A model generated the notes under the pieces. That model was given only the letters and a program-made list of their open reading frames with translations, was not told the DNA's origin and ran no database searches. From NCBI GenBank assembly GCA_021464245.1, contig JADCRB010000109.1, forward strand, positions 372,001-436,000: 64,000 nucleotides of DNA. Reading direction: 5' to 3'. The first letter of the stretch is position 1; each line of letters opens with the position of its first letter. Below are positions 35,911-47,515 of the stretch, one piece after another. The DNA comes from Carallia brachiata. Taxonomy: Eukaryota > Streptophyta > Magnoliopsida > Malpighiales > Rhizophoraceae. The position numbers were made by a program, and so were the translations under genes.

Positions 35911-37142
35911 AGTATAATTGTTAAAATTGTTATCCAGATTGTAGGATCGCACGATCCTATGATATGACATTCTTTCAACAATATGTATAGTATAAGAAAT
36001 AGTTTTTGGATAGGATAAGCCAGAATGGTTGCCCAAATCGTATAAAATCGGATAGGATTGTCGGTAGAATTGTAGTAGGATTGTACATGTATTTTTTTTT
36101 ATTTTTGAAAAAAATAATTTTAAGAATTAACGAATTGGTAAATATGTCATTTATAATCATTTGATCTCATAAAAATTATTAAATTAACTGTAATTTTATT
36201 ATATCCACCATACTTAATAATTAGAAAATATAATTAAAAAAATTATATGCAAACAATTCAATAATAAAATACTTAAAAAGTACTTGCTAACAAATATGAA
36301 AATACAAATATAGAATACCATTTAATTATAATATGATGGAATATAATATTAAGAATAACTTAATTTTAATTGAAAGTTTAAAAACTCATTATACTCACTT
36401 TTAATTTGTTATCAATCAAAATTTAGCTCTATATATATATATATATATATATATTCATCCATTCTTATAATTCTTAAAATAATGTATTATAGGCAAGGTT
36501 GTCATAACCGGATCGATCATCAAATTAGAAATATTTGCAGTTTAAGGTTGAACCAGTTGAATCGATACTTGAGTCGGTATTTAATAATACATATATGTAT
36601 AAAAATAATTAAAAAAATAATATTTATAGATAGTAATTAAATATTAATTTTTCTAATTTTAATGATTAAATTGAAAGTTTTGATCAAATTTAGGATTAAA
36701 GTGAAATTTTTACTTAAGAGTTTAAATTATAATTTAAGTAAAATTTGAGATCAAATTATAATTTATGAACTTTTAGTCTGTTTTGGATCCGTCCAACTGA
36801 TTCAATTTTTACCAATTTTAACAAATTTTGACCAACTCTTAATCGGTTTTGACCGGTCTAAGTTTTTGTTGAAATTAGTCATGAACCGGAATAGACCCGG
36901 GTTGAACCGGTCCAGACACCCGTTCGACCAGTTGGTCTAGTCCAATTTTTTCAATAATAATTATAGGTGATTAAAATTATATGACTAGTTACATACACTT
37001 TACAGTTAATTGTAATTTATATTTATATATAAATATATATTTATATATTTTAAGTAAAATTTTATAATTTTACGATCTAATTTTATGATCCGATTATAAA
37101 CACCTCAAATCGATGCTAATTAGGATTCCAATTTTAACAACC
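35911..37142. mobile_element. TIR element in the 3' flank of gene C, with a second element nested
   Basis: Left end 'aattgttaaaattgttatcc' and reversed right end 'ggttgttaaaattggaatcc' form an inverted repeat. Flanks 'atcttaag' and 'atcctaag' are an 8-bp near-duplication. The same element, shorter, lies at about 54590-55295 beside gene E; genes A, B and D lack it. The extra length in C comes from a ~470-bp insertion (36494-36966). Confidence 0.6.
36494..36966. mobile_element. Nested repeat rich in (A)ACCGG(T) motifs
   Basis: Absent from the same element at gene E ('tattacaggtgatcaaaatt', about 55116). It is flanked by 'tattatag' and 'aattatag'. Related to 46198-46680: both start near 'aaggttgt', contain 'caaattataatttatgaa'-type interiors and carry repeated 'ccggttgaaccgg'-like words. 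Class not determined. Confidence 0.5.
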
Positions 37143-37211
37143 TTGATCCTAAGACAATACATGTGAAAAAGCAAATATTAACTTCGTTGGCTACCAAACC
37201 AATCCAAGTCT

Positions 37212-39377
37212 TTATAATGGAGTGGCATTCATTAGATGAACAGCAAAAGCAAACATTTCCTTAATCTGCCTGAAGCGGGTGTTGGCCTCAGCCTCAGAAT
37301 AAAGAAGGTGTTGTAATCTTAGCTGCTTGTTGGCAACAACATCCCTGATAGTCGAACTTGACTTTGCCAGGTCATTGATTTTTACTTGTGCTCTCGTGTG
37401 ATCAGCTTTCAATGCTTTTAACTTGGCTTCAAGTTCTACAATTTGCCTTGCCAAAGATGCTTCCTTCTTCATCTCAGCCTTCAGCTTGCCAAACTCTGAG
37501 GAGAGAGCAGCCTTGAAGTTCTCCGATGACGCTCCAGTCTCCTCGATTTCCTCCGCTATTTGACGTTGTACTGAGACATCTACAACAATTTGATCCAGAT
37601 CCTTCAGTATGTTGGCTAACGCATTTGATTGCTCAACCTGCATCCCAGCATTCAACGAGTGTGTGGTCAAAAATTCAAGATATTTTCTTAGATCAGAGAC
37701 GGTGGCTGAGCTAGAGAGAATTGTTGGTCCACGTCGAAGCAAACGCAAGGCAGCACGGAAGGTTTGTGCCACTTCAGTAGCATATCTCTCATCACGGTGA
37801 AATGAGGCTGATTCAGCCGGGATCTCAGGTAGGATTGGATTAATGTTCAATGCTTGCTCAAAGGCACTCAATTGAGACACCAACTTGGTTAGCTGCAAAT
37901 TCGAGCATAGAGTCAAAATCTAGACAACAATCAAATGAATTCAGCAAATTAGATATGCATATACCACCTCTTCATCATCGCAAGGTGCTAAAGAACTGCC
38001 ACTCTTTGAAGCAACAATGGCGGAAGGTAATGCCAGAGAAGTTCTAGTCTCACGGTCAGTAGCTTGGTCGTCATCAGATACAGAGAATTCAGCATTTGTC
38101 TCCAAAATGAGTCCAGCCCCAGAAGTCTGCTTACCTTCTGCAAAATCAACGGGGCTGGCATTGTTAAAAGGCTTGGTCGCAGGAAGAGTTATTCCGGACT
38201 CATCAAAATTGAGTAAAACCAAGCTCTCAACATAAGAAAATACAGATTTAGCAAATTCTTCCCACCAAAATCGTACATTTCTAAATTGTTGAGACTCTGG
38301 GTCATATGACACTAAGCCTCCTGCAAAGTCTTCCTCTGAAGTTTGGACAGAAGTTTCTAGTAATAGTTCGCCATTCTTCCTAAATGTTGCCAAACCCGAA
38401 ATTCGTCTGGTTTGGAGAGAGTGATCATTGAGAACCAGCAGCTTAGTCCATGAATCCTCCGCCCCATACTCTTTCATGAACCATACACAAAAATGAGTAT
38501 TACCCAACACTGTTCTCTTTTCAACAATCGCAATTGATGATTCCTTGTATGCCCATACAGATAACTCATTTGTCACAGGCAGAGCTACTAAAGGCTTTGG
38601 TAGCATCATTTCATGAAAAACCTTTTGTCCCACATCAAAGGCCAAAACCGAATTGCAACGATCCTCTTCATAAAAAACATTTTTTAGTCTTTGAAAAGCC
38701 AAAAAATGAACAGACCCATTGACAAAAGCAAACCCACTGTTGCAAGGATCAATTTCATGATTGGGCGCAATGGAAGTGACATTCTTCCAAGTCCCAGTGT
38801 TGAGCGAGTAAACCTCATACTCAATATTAATTCGCTTCCACAAGTTCCCACGAAGGGCCGACCGAGCAATTCTCAGCACTTTATAGTCGTTGTCTCCGGA
38901 ATCAAAACCAAAACCAAAACGATTATCAGTAAAACAGTCCTCACCAAATGAGTAGGGTTCGAGTTGGGGTAAAAATACTGATTTTCTAATCAATGGGTTC
39001 CAGAAAAAACATGAATCGATCCTACGCTCGATATGATGCACAACAAAAAGTACACCATTGCAAGAACCGATTACCTCGTTCCAAGAATCGTGGTCGCAAG
39101 TCGTGGGTGGCAGATGAAGGTCCAAATGGTCATTGAACTGCTCATCGTCCAAGTGAAGAGTGTATCTTTCCTCCCCGTTAGAAGGACGGTGCAGAAACAA
39201 AAGTAAAAGTTGCTTCTTGTTGTTGTTGTTGGTCTTGGATAGGTGTGTGCAAATGAAAGCGGGGCTTCTGATGAGGAAGTACCAAGACTTGCAGACACAA
39301 GTGCATTGCACGAGAGATTTGATGGGCAACTTGCAGAGAATTTCTGTGACTACTCGTGCAGGCAAGTAATCGGACAT
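37212..39377 (-). CDS. Gene C: intact F-box/FBA/coiled-coil protein, two exons
   Basis: Exon 1 (39377-37965) gives 471 codons, the phase-0 intron is 37964-37893 (72 nt, GTATAT...TTTGCAG), and exon 2 (37892-37212) gives 226 codons and a stop: 697 aa in all. F-box about 5-45 (LPARVVTEILCKLPIKSLVQ, CVCKSWYFLI); Asn-rich loop near 50-55; FBA-type domain about 100-385 (EVIGSCNGVLF, CFFWNPLIRKSVFLP, FGFGFDSGDNDYKVL, EVYSLNTGTWKNV, FCVWFMKEYG); acidic Ser/Asp linker about 390-471. Exon 2 adds a helical tail with heptad-like stretches (EMKKEASLARQIVELEAKL, RFRQIKEMFAFAVHLMNA). The F-box should bind SKP1; the tail could mediate oligomerisation or substrate choice (inference). Splicing is inferred from conservation. 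If unspliced, the protein ends at 478 aa, just inside the intron. Confidence 0.85.
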
Positions 39378-39656
39378 TTTTTTTTTCTGTTTAACTTTGA
39401 GGTCAGGGGAAATATCTCAGTATTTTAACAGCTGATCATCCAGCAAAAAAGCTCGAAGAAGCCAGCTACAGAGGAATACCAGTTTACAGAGACCCTCAAA
39501 ATCAGCCTTTTCTTTTGAGAAAGCAAACAATTTGATACTTCTACTTTTAACCACATGACGAAGAACGAAAGACTTCAACGCTAAGTTTTCTTTTTTTTTT
39601 TTTTTTTTTAATTTCAATGGACAAAAATGTCTTTTCAACCTTCTCTATTTAAAGTG

Positions 39657-39880
39657 TCATTACACTTTTAAAATTAAATATCTGTCCGAATATTTTTTGT
39701 GCAATAAAATTGTAATTTTATACAATAAGACTATTACTTTATGTAATAAAAAAAATATAAAAAAATAAAAATTTTTTTTATATAAAATAACAATTTTATT
39801 ACATAAAATTATAAACTTATTACACAAAAAAATATTCAGATAAATACTCAATCCTGAAATTTTAATTTTTTCCCTCTATT
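39657..39880. repeat. Foldback MITE upstream of gene C
   Basis: Palindromic: 'atctgtccgaatattttttg' on the left and 'caaaaaaatattcagataaa' on the right, with AT-rich inverted arms. The same element with better preserved arms is at 57969-58190 upstream of gene E. Gene A's flank reads straight through ('acttttctatttatgcc', about 21361), so A lacks it. Confidence 0.7.
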
Positions 39881-40395
39881 TATGCCACTAGACAAGCCTT
39901 TCCCTTTTTTTTTTTAAATTTCTCCGCCCAATCCCTCCGTGTCATCGTGCTTTTGCTTTGCGTCTTTTTGATCTGCCGTGTTATTGGGTTTTGCACCTTT
40001 TTACTGTAAGTTGCTTTGACTAGATCTGAGACAATTGTTTGTATGCTATCATATTTAAAGCTATTAGTATTTTCTTTGAGCAGCATATGAGGGTTTTGCT
40101 TCTAAATTTTGTGCGCAATACCCCAATTACTGGCAATAGGATCAAAATTTTGGTTTGCATTAAATTACTTAATTAGAAATGTGGCAACTGTTGGGAAGCT
40201 TGAGTTAAATGTTGTTACTATAAATCATGTGCGTGTAGCTGTTTTTGGGATGAATGAAAGATAGCGTGAATATACTTCTTCATCTTCTGAGTCTTGTATT
40301 ACAAACAAAAAGTGCCACTTAAGGATGAGGGTATGGAGTCAGTTGAAAATGCCATGGATGATTGCAGATATTTCTACATTGTTGATAGATATTAG

Positions 40396-41376
40396 TGTAA
40401 ACATTAAAAAAAAAAATCAATGCATGCCCTACATGAAAGCAACAAGTGCATGCATATGAAAATGATGATTTCCATTTGGTTGATGACCATGCAAAATGTC
40501 AAAATTCAACCACCAAAGAGGGTCCTTGCCTTGTAGGATCCTACTCATGATGAATCATATGGAAATTTTAATTTCCATTTGATTGCAAAATGTCAAAATT
40601 CAACCACCAAAGAGGGCCCTTGCCATGTATGATCCAAGTCATACAATTTTGGCATCCATCCTCCCCCAAAACCCTATAAATAGGGATCCCCTCAAAGCCT
40701 TTCAAACCATCCCAGCAAAGCAAAATTCATCTTCTAAAGCTTTGCATCTCTTCCTTTCTCTCTCTAAATATTTTGGGTGTATGCTCTCTACTGCCACTAA
40801 GTTGGATCCGCTAGATCAAAAACCCAAGATATTAAATATCCGAGTGGGATCAAGCCTCCTACGGCCCTCACCGGAGTCCAATCAATTCGAGTGGGATCAA
40901 GCCTCCTACGGCCCTCACCGAAGTCCATCCAGTTCGAGTGGGATCAAGCCTCCTACGGCCCTCACCGAAGTCCATCCAATCCGAGTGGGATCAAGCCTCC
41001 TACGGCCCTCACCGAAGTCCATACAGTCCGAGTGGGATCAAGCCTCCTACGGCCCTCACCGAAGTCCATACAGTCCGAGTGGGATCAAGCCTCCTACGGC
41101 CCTCACCGGAGTTCAACTAATCCACTTGAGATCAAGTCTCGGCCCTCAGTGGGATCCATTTCCTATAGTTCAAGTTCACGCTGTGGAAATTCACCATCTC
41201 TCGGTCAAGATTAAGCCTTCACGGCCCTTGACTAAATTACACAGGAGCATTAATCGGAGGATCTACCCAGAGATCGACCCCACATAAATTTCTTTTTATT
41301 TTACAATTTTTTTTATTGTAATTTGTTTCTATATTTTCGAGTCTAACTGTTACAGGCTCGAAATTCACCCGTCACA
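40396..41376 (+). mobile_element. Solo LTR (981 bp) with 5-bp TSD
   Basis: Starts TGTAAAC and ends GTCACA, with the 5-bp duplication ATTAG at 40391-40395 and 41377-41381. The uninterrupted site 'gatagatattagagatt' is intact near genes A (about 23212) and E (about 58780). Inside are a TATA box (ctataaata, 40674-40682), a direct repeat of 'caaaatgtcaaaattcaacc' (about 40492 and 40586) and six 47-bp tandem repeats (40842-41123). The 234-codon open frame at 40583-41287 lies wholly within the LTR, crosses the repeat array and is not a host gene. TATA position and strand suggest plus orientation. Confidence 0.9.
40842..41123 (+). repeat. Six tandem 47-bp repeats inside the solo LTR
   Basis: Units start at 40842, 40889, 40936, 40983, 41030 and 41077. 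Each contains 'gagtgggatcaagcctccta' followed by 'cggccctcaccg'. They lie about 160-440 bp downstream of the LTR TATA box, so they would be transcribed. Because 47 is not a multiple of 3, the repeat is read in all three frames in turn. Confidence 0.9.
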
Positions 41377-41381
41377 ATTAG

Positions 41382-44360
41382 AGATTACTGAATCTTATTG
41401 TAAATTCGAGATTCTACAAGACATGCATGTTGCAGTTATTGATATACTCCATAATTATGCCTTACATGGGTCTTCTTTGTTTAGGAAGATTAGCTTTAGC
41501 GCTTTAATTGTCTTGCAGGTGGGGAAGAGACACTAACTGAATTCGGGTCTTGCTTTTAAAGGAAAAGTAAAACTTAAATCAAATAAGGGATTATACTCTA
41601 GCATCTTTATCTTTATCTATTTGTTTTTTTTTTTTTTTGTATTTTTGGGCTGATTATCTCCCTATGTTCCTTATGCTGTGTTGATCAGCAAGTGAACTCA
41701 TTACGGAGGATAATGCCATGAAATTAGTACTTTTTATCAAATAGAATTTCTTATATGGCACCAAACTGGTGGGAGTGTCTATGAGCTTGGTGGCTATCTA
41801 TTTGTCATTGTGACATTTTTCTTTGCGGCTGCTACAATCTTCATCCTTCTAAAGATGTGTGATAGGTTTTCTGGCATCCTATGGTATACCTCCAACTAGT
41901 TCTCTTTCATTGTGCATTCACAGGATTTGGAATCAAGTAAGGACCTGCAGACCATCCAGAGCCAATGTTCATAGAATATTCAATTCTTTTTTTTTTTTTG
42001 AAATTTTTGGTAGAATTTTCACGATAATTTTGACAGTTTATTTGGACAACATATATTTAGAACTCTTGTTTGTTTCAATTAAAGACAACGATTTTAAGGT
42101 GTTTGTTGAATATTTCGTTAGGGCCCAGATCAGCTCCTTATTATCGTTTGAGACCCTAATTTACATTCTCTTTAGCATTGTTATTAGCGAATAGTAAAAT
42201 TGTGGAACAACAGCTTTTCCAATTTACTTTAATCACCATGGAATAATTAACGATCGCAGTTCATTCTATTGTTGTATTTAGTAAGAAATTGTTTTTATGG
42301 AATATCACGCTTATTTTCATTATAAAAAAAAAAGGGTTGTTGGCTATTTAGACTATAAAAAACTCTTAATTGTCAAATTTAGTATTGCCAATTATATGAA
42401 ATTTTTAAAAATAATTATGTATTTTATAGTAATTTTACATACTAACAGTTGTTTTATAACAATTTTACCAAATATACAAAATTCAATTTAATTTTTTTAT
42501 AGTATTTTTACCATTTTCACCAAACAACATACAATTTTGAATAATAATACTTTTAACTTCAGCACCTCTGCTTATAATATTTTTATTTAGATCACTTTTT
42601 CTCTCAGCATTATCAAACATGGCTTGTGTCTTCTACTCAATTATTGGTGGTTCGATCATTTTCCAATGTTGGGAGCAGAAAAACATAATTGATTTCTATC
42701 AAATTTTTTGTCTTGCAAGAGTGATGCTCGCCTCAGGCAATTTAGATTTATACGTAACACTTACTCATCCAAGCAATTTAAAATTGTTGCAATTGGTTAA
42801 GATACCCAATTAAAATTTATTAGTTATGAGTTCAAGATTCTCTTGTCATTTATTAACCTTTCGACTTATTCTATAACAAAAACATGCAAATAATTTTATT
42901 ATTTACATAAAATAGAATCATAACATATATAAAATTAAAGTTATTAAATTGAATTCAAATGTTGCAAAAAAAAAAAAGAATTCAAATGTTATATATCAAA
43001 TAAAATACTAATTTAATTTTATTCAATTATATATATATATTAGATAGAATATGGATGCAATACAAATAAAATAAAGGATATATAAAATTTGAATCGTACA
43101 AATATAATGTCCTTAAAGATAAATTTACATTGATGTGGATGTTTTGTTCCAATGCAACAAATATAACGATGATTATCTCCTCAAAATACGATAAATCTTC
43201 TTACTAGTATACATCTCACAAGTGTGGAAATAAAAATAGTTCAAACTTGTTCAACCTAACAAGAATTTCAGAAAGCAGGTACGGAGAAAATGAGATGGAG
43301 ATATTTCTACCTTTAAAAGACACTAGCAGGTCCTTTCATATTGTTTATGGTTTAATAGCTCAATAAAAATGAATAATGGGCACAAAAGCTAGTGTAATGG
43401 TTTCAATAACTAGTTTTTCAGCAGTTAAAAATAGCTACTTAAAAACGGTTAATTTGATCATGAAATTTAGAAAGTCTCAAAACACTTGGAATTAGGAGTG
43501 GACCAATCAGGAACTCTCATGTTAGGTTTGGGTTAGAGCCAATCACCCATATGTGTGAGACCCTCTTTGATCTTTTCATTTATAAGGCATAAGACAAAAG
43601 TCGTCTTATAAACTAGTTTAATATTGCTTTCAATTCCAATATGCGATAATAGCCTTTTAAAGCACAAGACATTATTCTAACAAATAATTTTGGGGACTTT
43701 TTTTTGTCTTTTATTTATTTTATTTTTTTCTAATAATGTCCATAGGATCAAAAATTTTGTCCTTAGCCATGAATCAAAAATTTTGTCCTTAGCCATCACC
43801 AGTTCCACCATCTTTTCATATTTGTAAAACTTGAAAAGATAAGTAGACAAGCATGAGGATAAGTGTACTAGATACGTAATAATTTAAATCGTTAAATTAT
43901 AAGAAATTTATTAAATTTAAAAAAATAAAAATAAATAAATTATTAAATATTATTAAATTAATTATTTTTACGTGTTTCATTAAACTTGTCTGCATAATCT
44001 AACTCTCGTAAAAATGTACATGGACGGAAAAAAGTTACGGAAAATGAAAAGCATGGTGGGATCCACTGATTTTATATATATAATTGTTTGCAAAATAAAT
44101 TTAATCAAGATTTAAATTAACATGTATGTTTAGAATTTAGTTTAAAAAAATAATTTTTATTATTTTCTCACAAAGCTAAGAAAATAAAAAAAAAAAAAAA
44201 TCATTGGCGTCCTGTTCAAAATTCCCACCCATATAACCTGACTGTTTTCTTTATGGTCTATTGTCCCTTCTTTTTCAAGGAAAAATCATCACCCACATCA
44301 TCACTCAGGGGCGTTGTCTTCTCTGCTGCCAGAATAAAATGGTTAATGAACAAAAAAAAA
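41382..44360. other. A/C-type duplicated flank, no supported gene
   Basis: Collinear with 23216-27470 minus the two block-1 insertions. Decayed frames noted at 23054-24558 recur here (hydrophobic frame about 41785-41860). A 26-bp word containing 'aaaattttgtccttagccat' is duplicated in tandem at about 43745-43796; block 1 has a single copy. Confidence 0.45.
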
Positions 44361-44365
44361 AAAAA

Positions 44366-44799
44366 TGACGTAGGATACCGCCCGAAACTTATTTTTTACT
44401 GTTTTGTTAATTTAGTTGTAATCTGTAATTATTATTATTTTATAGTATTTTAGTTTATTTAGAAGTTTTAGTTAAGAATATTCTAAAATATATTCTCGCA
44501 TATTTTAGAATACTAGATCATTAAGTATTTTTATTAAAAAAATATATAATAATTTAATTTAATTTTTTTTAGTTTTTATTTATTAATTAAGTTTGTTAGG
44601 TCAGTAAATTTAAAAATTATTATAAATAAACATGTAAGTCTAATGATTAAAGCATTACATAAGAGTCAATTTATTGATTAATAAAATTTTCTCTTTTAAA
44701 AATTATTTATTTTTCTTTAGTGAATTTCAGAAACTTTTTTAAAGGCTCAATCAAATGTTGGCATTGTTCATCCTTTTTCTGCGCTTCTTACTTGCGTCA
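44366..44799. mobile_element. Probable solo LTR (434 bp)
   Basis: Starts TGACGTAGGATACC, ends CTTGCGTCA, and is flanked by AAAAA on both sides within an A-rich target. Block 1 lacks it (there 'gttaatgaaaaaaaaa' continues into 'gttttaaaggtt', about 27450). TG...CA ends and the 5-bp duplication suggest a solo LTR. The A-tract makes the duplication weak evidence; a TGACG(T/C)A inverted end could instead mean a small DNA element. Confidence 0.5.
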
Positions 44800-44808
44800 A
44801 AAAAATTT

Positions 44809-45633
44809 TTAAAGGTCAATTTGACCTATTATGTTTTTGAGTTTATTAATTTCCATCTATAACATTTTTTTAAAAATCAGTTTACAGCACTAAGTCTATC
44901 GAACTAATTTGGTCTAACTGTTAATTTGGTTGTTAAGTTTGTTGATGTGACACCAAATAAACTATCACATCATAAGTAATGTCTTGAAATAGTCTACTAA
45001 GTTATTTGATGTGACATTATTTTAATTTTAATTAAAATCAATTTAAATTACATTAAAGAATATAATTATACAAATATTATAAAAAAAAACTCATTTCTCT
45101 CGTTACTTTGATTGGTGTTTTAAGTGTATTGTTGCTGTCTTGTACATGGAATGCCCAAAGGGCTTGTACAAGTTTGACTATTTATTACTAGATCAATGGA
45201 GGGAGAAGGAAGGGGAGAGATAGGGAGGAGGGAGGGGCGAGGATAGAGAGGGAGGGGAGAGACGAGGAGAGAGAAAGGGAGGGGAGACTTAATGGCGAAT
45301 TTGATGTCTGGTTAGCAGACTTAATAACATATCATTATCATTTAATTACAGGGTAAGCTAATTCAACACATTACTTATGACGTGAGAGCCAATTTGGTGC
45401 CATATTAACAAACTTAATGACTAAATTAACAGTTGGACTGAATTAATGTTAACACATTACTTATGACGTGACAATTAATTTGGTGTCATATTAGCAAATT
45501 TAATGGCTAAATTAACAGTTGGGCTGAATTAATCTAACATACTTAATGTAGTGCATCGATTTGAGAAAAAAAAAACATTATGCACGAGAGATAGTAAACT
45601 CAAAACATATGGGCTGAAAATGAACTTTAAACA
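44809..45633. mobile_element. MULE-like element, un-nested copy of 27476-29474
   Basis: Inverted arms begin 'aaaggtcaatttgacctatt' (left) and 'aaagttcattttcagccc' (right, reversed). Further landmarks are 'ggtctaactgttaatttgg' (left) against 'agcccaactgttaatttag' (right, reversed). Contains a GGGAGG-rich purine tract (about 45199-45290) and a partial direct repeat at about 45360-45440 and 45450-45530. No coding sequence. Confidence 0.6.
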
Positions 45634-45732
45634 AAGTAAATAGAAAACCACTAACTTTTAGATGAATATTCAATTCTAATATCACCGGTTTTAATTGGAT
45701 ATTCCTTTGCCAAAGGTTGTTCGGTCTATTCT

Positions 45733-46081
45733 GTATTTTTTTTTTGTTTCAATGGAGGCATACTTAAAGTAGAAGAGGAACTCTAACTAGCCAGTAATCG
45801 AACCAAAGAGACTCCTTGAATATCTTGTTGCAGTTTAGACACCACCTTAGGCAAAAGATTTTAGAATATATACACCCCACCAGTTAAAGAGAATGCATAA
45901 TTCACTATCCAATCTGCTACACCGTTCCCTTTCCTAAATACATGAGATATGTGAATAACCCACTATTACCGTAACAGTTTCCTACAACTCCTGACCAAAT
46001 TAAAATGGAGATAAGTTTGGAGTACACCTTTCTCTAAGCTATTAACTGCCAACTTAGAATCCACCTCTTGCCAAATACAAC
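45733..46081 (-). mobile_element. 5'-truncated LINE tail (RNase H region), 17-bp TSD
   Basis: The duplication 'gttgttcggtctattct' flanks it at 45716-45732 and 46082-46098; the block-1 site (about 29566) is uninterrupted. The poly(A) end is seen as T9 at the left. Reading the minus strand, broken frames give VDSKLAVNSLEKGVLQ and WVIHISHVFRKGNGVADWI. This matches the Asp-containing 'DSK' and HVxRxxNxxAD pattern of the RNase H domain at the C-terminus of plant non-LTR retrotransposons. Only the last ~350 bp inserted, typical of 5' truncation. Confidence 0.85.
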
Positions 46082-46197
46082 GTTGTTCGGTCTATTCTTC
46101 AACATGAGTTGGGAACAATTATTGGCCCGCACTAGGATTTTCAAACATGGATTTGGCACAATCAATATCGGGCACAATCAATTGTTCGGCCTCTTAT

Positions 46198-46680
46198 AAG
46201 GTTGTTAGAATCGGACCGATTATTAAACTGAAAATATTAGTGGGTCAAGATTCAATCGGTTCAACCGGTTAAACCGGTGGTTGAACCGGTAGTTAATAAT
46301 ATATATATTTATAAATGTAATTAAAAGAATAATATTTATAAATAATGATTAAATATCCATTTTTTTAGTTTTAAGGATTAAATTGAAAATTTTGATTAAG
46401 TTTTGGACTAAATTAAAATTTTAAGTATAGTTAAAGGTCAAATTATAATTTAAGTAAACAATGGGGTCAAATTATAATTTATAAATTTTTGGTTCAATTC
46501 TAAACCGGTCCGACCGATTCTATTTTTGACCGATTTTTACCGATTTTGACCAGTTTTTGACCGATTTTAACCGGTCCGGTCAGCTCTCCCTTTTTATGCC
46601 TAAACTGGACCGGACCTAAGACTGATCACCAGTCCAACCGATTAAACCGACCGGTCCGGTCTAATTTTGATTACACTGGT
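46198..46680. repeat. Repeat rich in ACCGGT words
   Basis: Related to 36494-36966: it starts near 'aaggttgttagaatcgg', has repeated 'ggttcaaccggttaaaccgg'-type words near both ends, and a 'caaattataatttaagtaaa' interior. It is inserted in the D-side flank; the B-side flank lacks it. Ends not resolved. Confidence 0.45.
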
Positions 46681-47333
46681 CTCTTCACAATCAATATTTA
46701 TCTCGGCCTTTTGCCTTATCGGGCACCGTCGAAATAAATATATCTTTTCCGCTTTTAGATCAACGCCTTTTGATGTTGCAAGAATGATATGAAAATCCAT
46801 GATGCGTGGTCTGCGGAATCTCTTCGCCGGAAGAACCTTGTTTGTCGTCAGCAAACATGTAGCATCCTCGTAGGTTGGATCTCGCCCAAGCCTCCTTGGA
46901 TGAAACGTATAAATTTACATTACAAAATTATTCATTCAAAATTATCAAAATTAATTTGCCCAATTTTTTTGATACCTATAAATTTATTCAAAATTATTCA
47001 TTTACTCTGTATTGTTTCAATTAAAATAGGTTTCCTAATTAAAAAAAAAAAATTGAACATTACATTGACGCTAACTAATATTTCAACATTTATTCCTTCG
47101 AGGGTCTAGTATTGATAAACCGGCATACCTAACACCAAGTGCCTTCCACAATTCTCTCTAGTGAGGAGGATAGGGAATCACTTCTGCTTATCCATTTTAG
47201 AGAGAGAGTAAAATTCAACTAATCTAGTTGTCACAAATTCTCAAGCACGATATTGTATCTCATGGTGTCCTAAGACAATGCATGTAGGAAAGCAAATATT
47301 AACTTCATTGGCTACCAAACCTATCCAAGTCTT

Positions 47334-47500
47334 CTCAGTTGACAACGCAGGCTGAGTAGGTAGGAAGAGCTCTCGGGTTCGATCCCCACTAAACACACTG
47401 GTGCCAGGGGTGAGGAGCCTTAACTGTGACTAAACCCCGACTCCGGATTAATCGCCACCCACGAGAGATGCGGATACCGGGGGGTCTAGACCAAAAAAAA
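47334..47500 (+). mobile_element. tRNA-derived SINE abutting the stop codon of gene D
   Basis: About 167 bp. Pol III A-box-like GGCTGAGTAGG (47350-47360) and B-box GGTTCGATCC (47376-47385) lie near the 5' end, and the element ends in a ~10-A tail. Flanking duplications 'aacctatccaagtctt' are at 47318-47333 and 47501-47516. The right duplication overlaps the last base of gene D's stop codon, so the SINE sits exactly at the start of D's 3' UTR, in antisense to D. Gene B's flank is the empty site ('ccaagtctttataatgg'). Confidence 0.9.
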
Positions 47501-47515
47501 AACCTATCCAAGTCT

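Larger units (their letters stand above)
18620..37142. repeat. Higher-order block 1 (genes A and B)
   Basis: Block 1 carries gene A, an A-type upstream flank, then gene B and a B-type upstream flank. The same order recurs in block 2 (about 37143-55300, genes C and D) and begins again in block 3 (gene E). The A-to-C start distance is 18312 bp, B-to-D 17210 bp and C-to-E 18162 bp. Length differences are accounted for by the insertions listed separately. Confidence 0.7.
32458..37211. other. B-type upstream flank and 3' flank of gene C
   Basis: From 32458 to about 35760 this is the counterpart of 49668-52330 upstream of gene D. Landmarks are 'gctcgaagaag', 'cttatttttaatattgaaaaatgata' shared in part, and 'tgttatacatcaaataaaat'. 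It is AT-rich and gene-free, and is interrupted by the insertions at 32666-33364 and 35911-37142. Near 35700-35910 it becomes the 3' flank of gene C. Confidence 0.5.

Noticed and set aside
40842..41123. Possible CRISPR-like array of regularly spaced repeats
   Set aside because: Units are directly adjacent 47-bp tandem repeats with no unique spacers, within a plant LTR.
40583..41287. A 234-codon open frame with repeated units
   Set aside because: Lies entirely inside a solo LTR; the 47-bp tandem repeat reads open in several frames at once.
47334..47500. A genuine tRNA gene suggested by the A- and B-box motifs
   Set aside because: No tRNA cloverleaf can be drawn with confidence. The element has a long non-tRNA body, poly(A) tail and flanking duplications, so it is a SINE.
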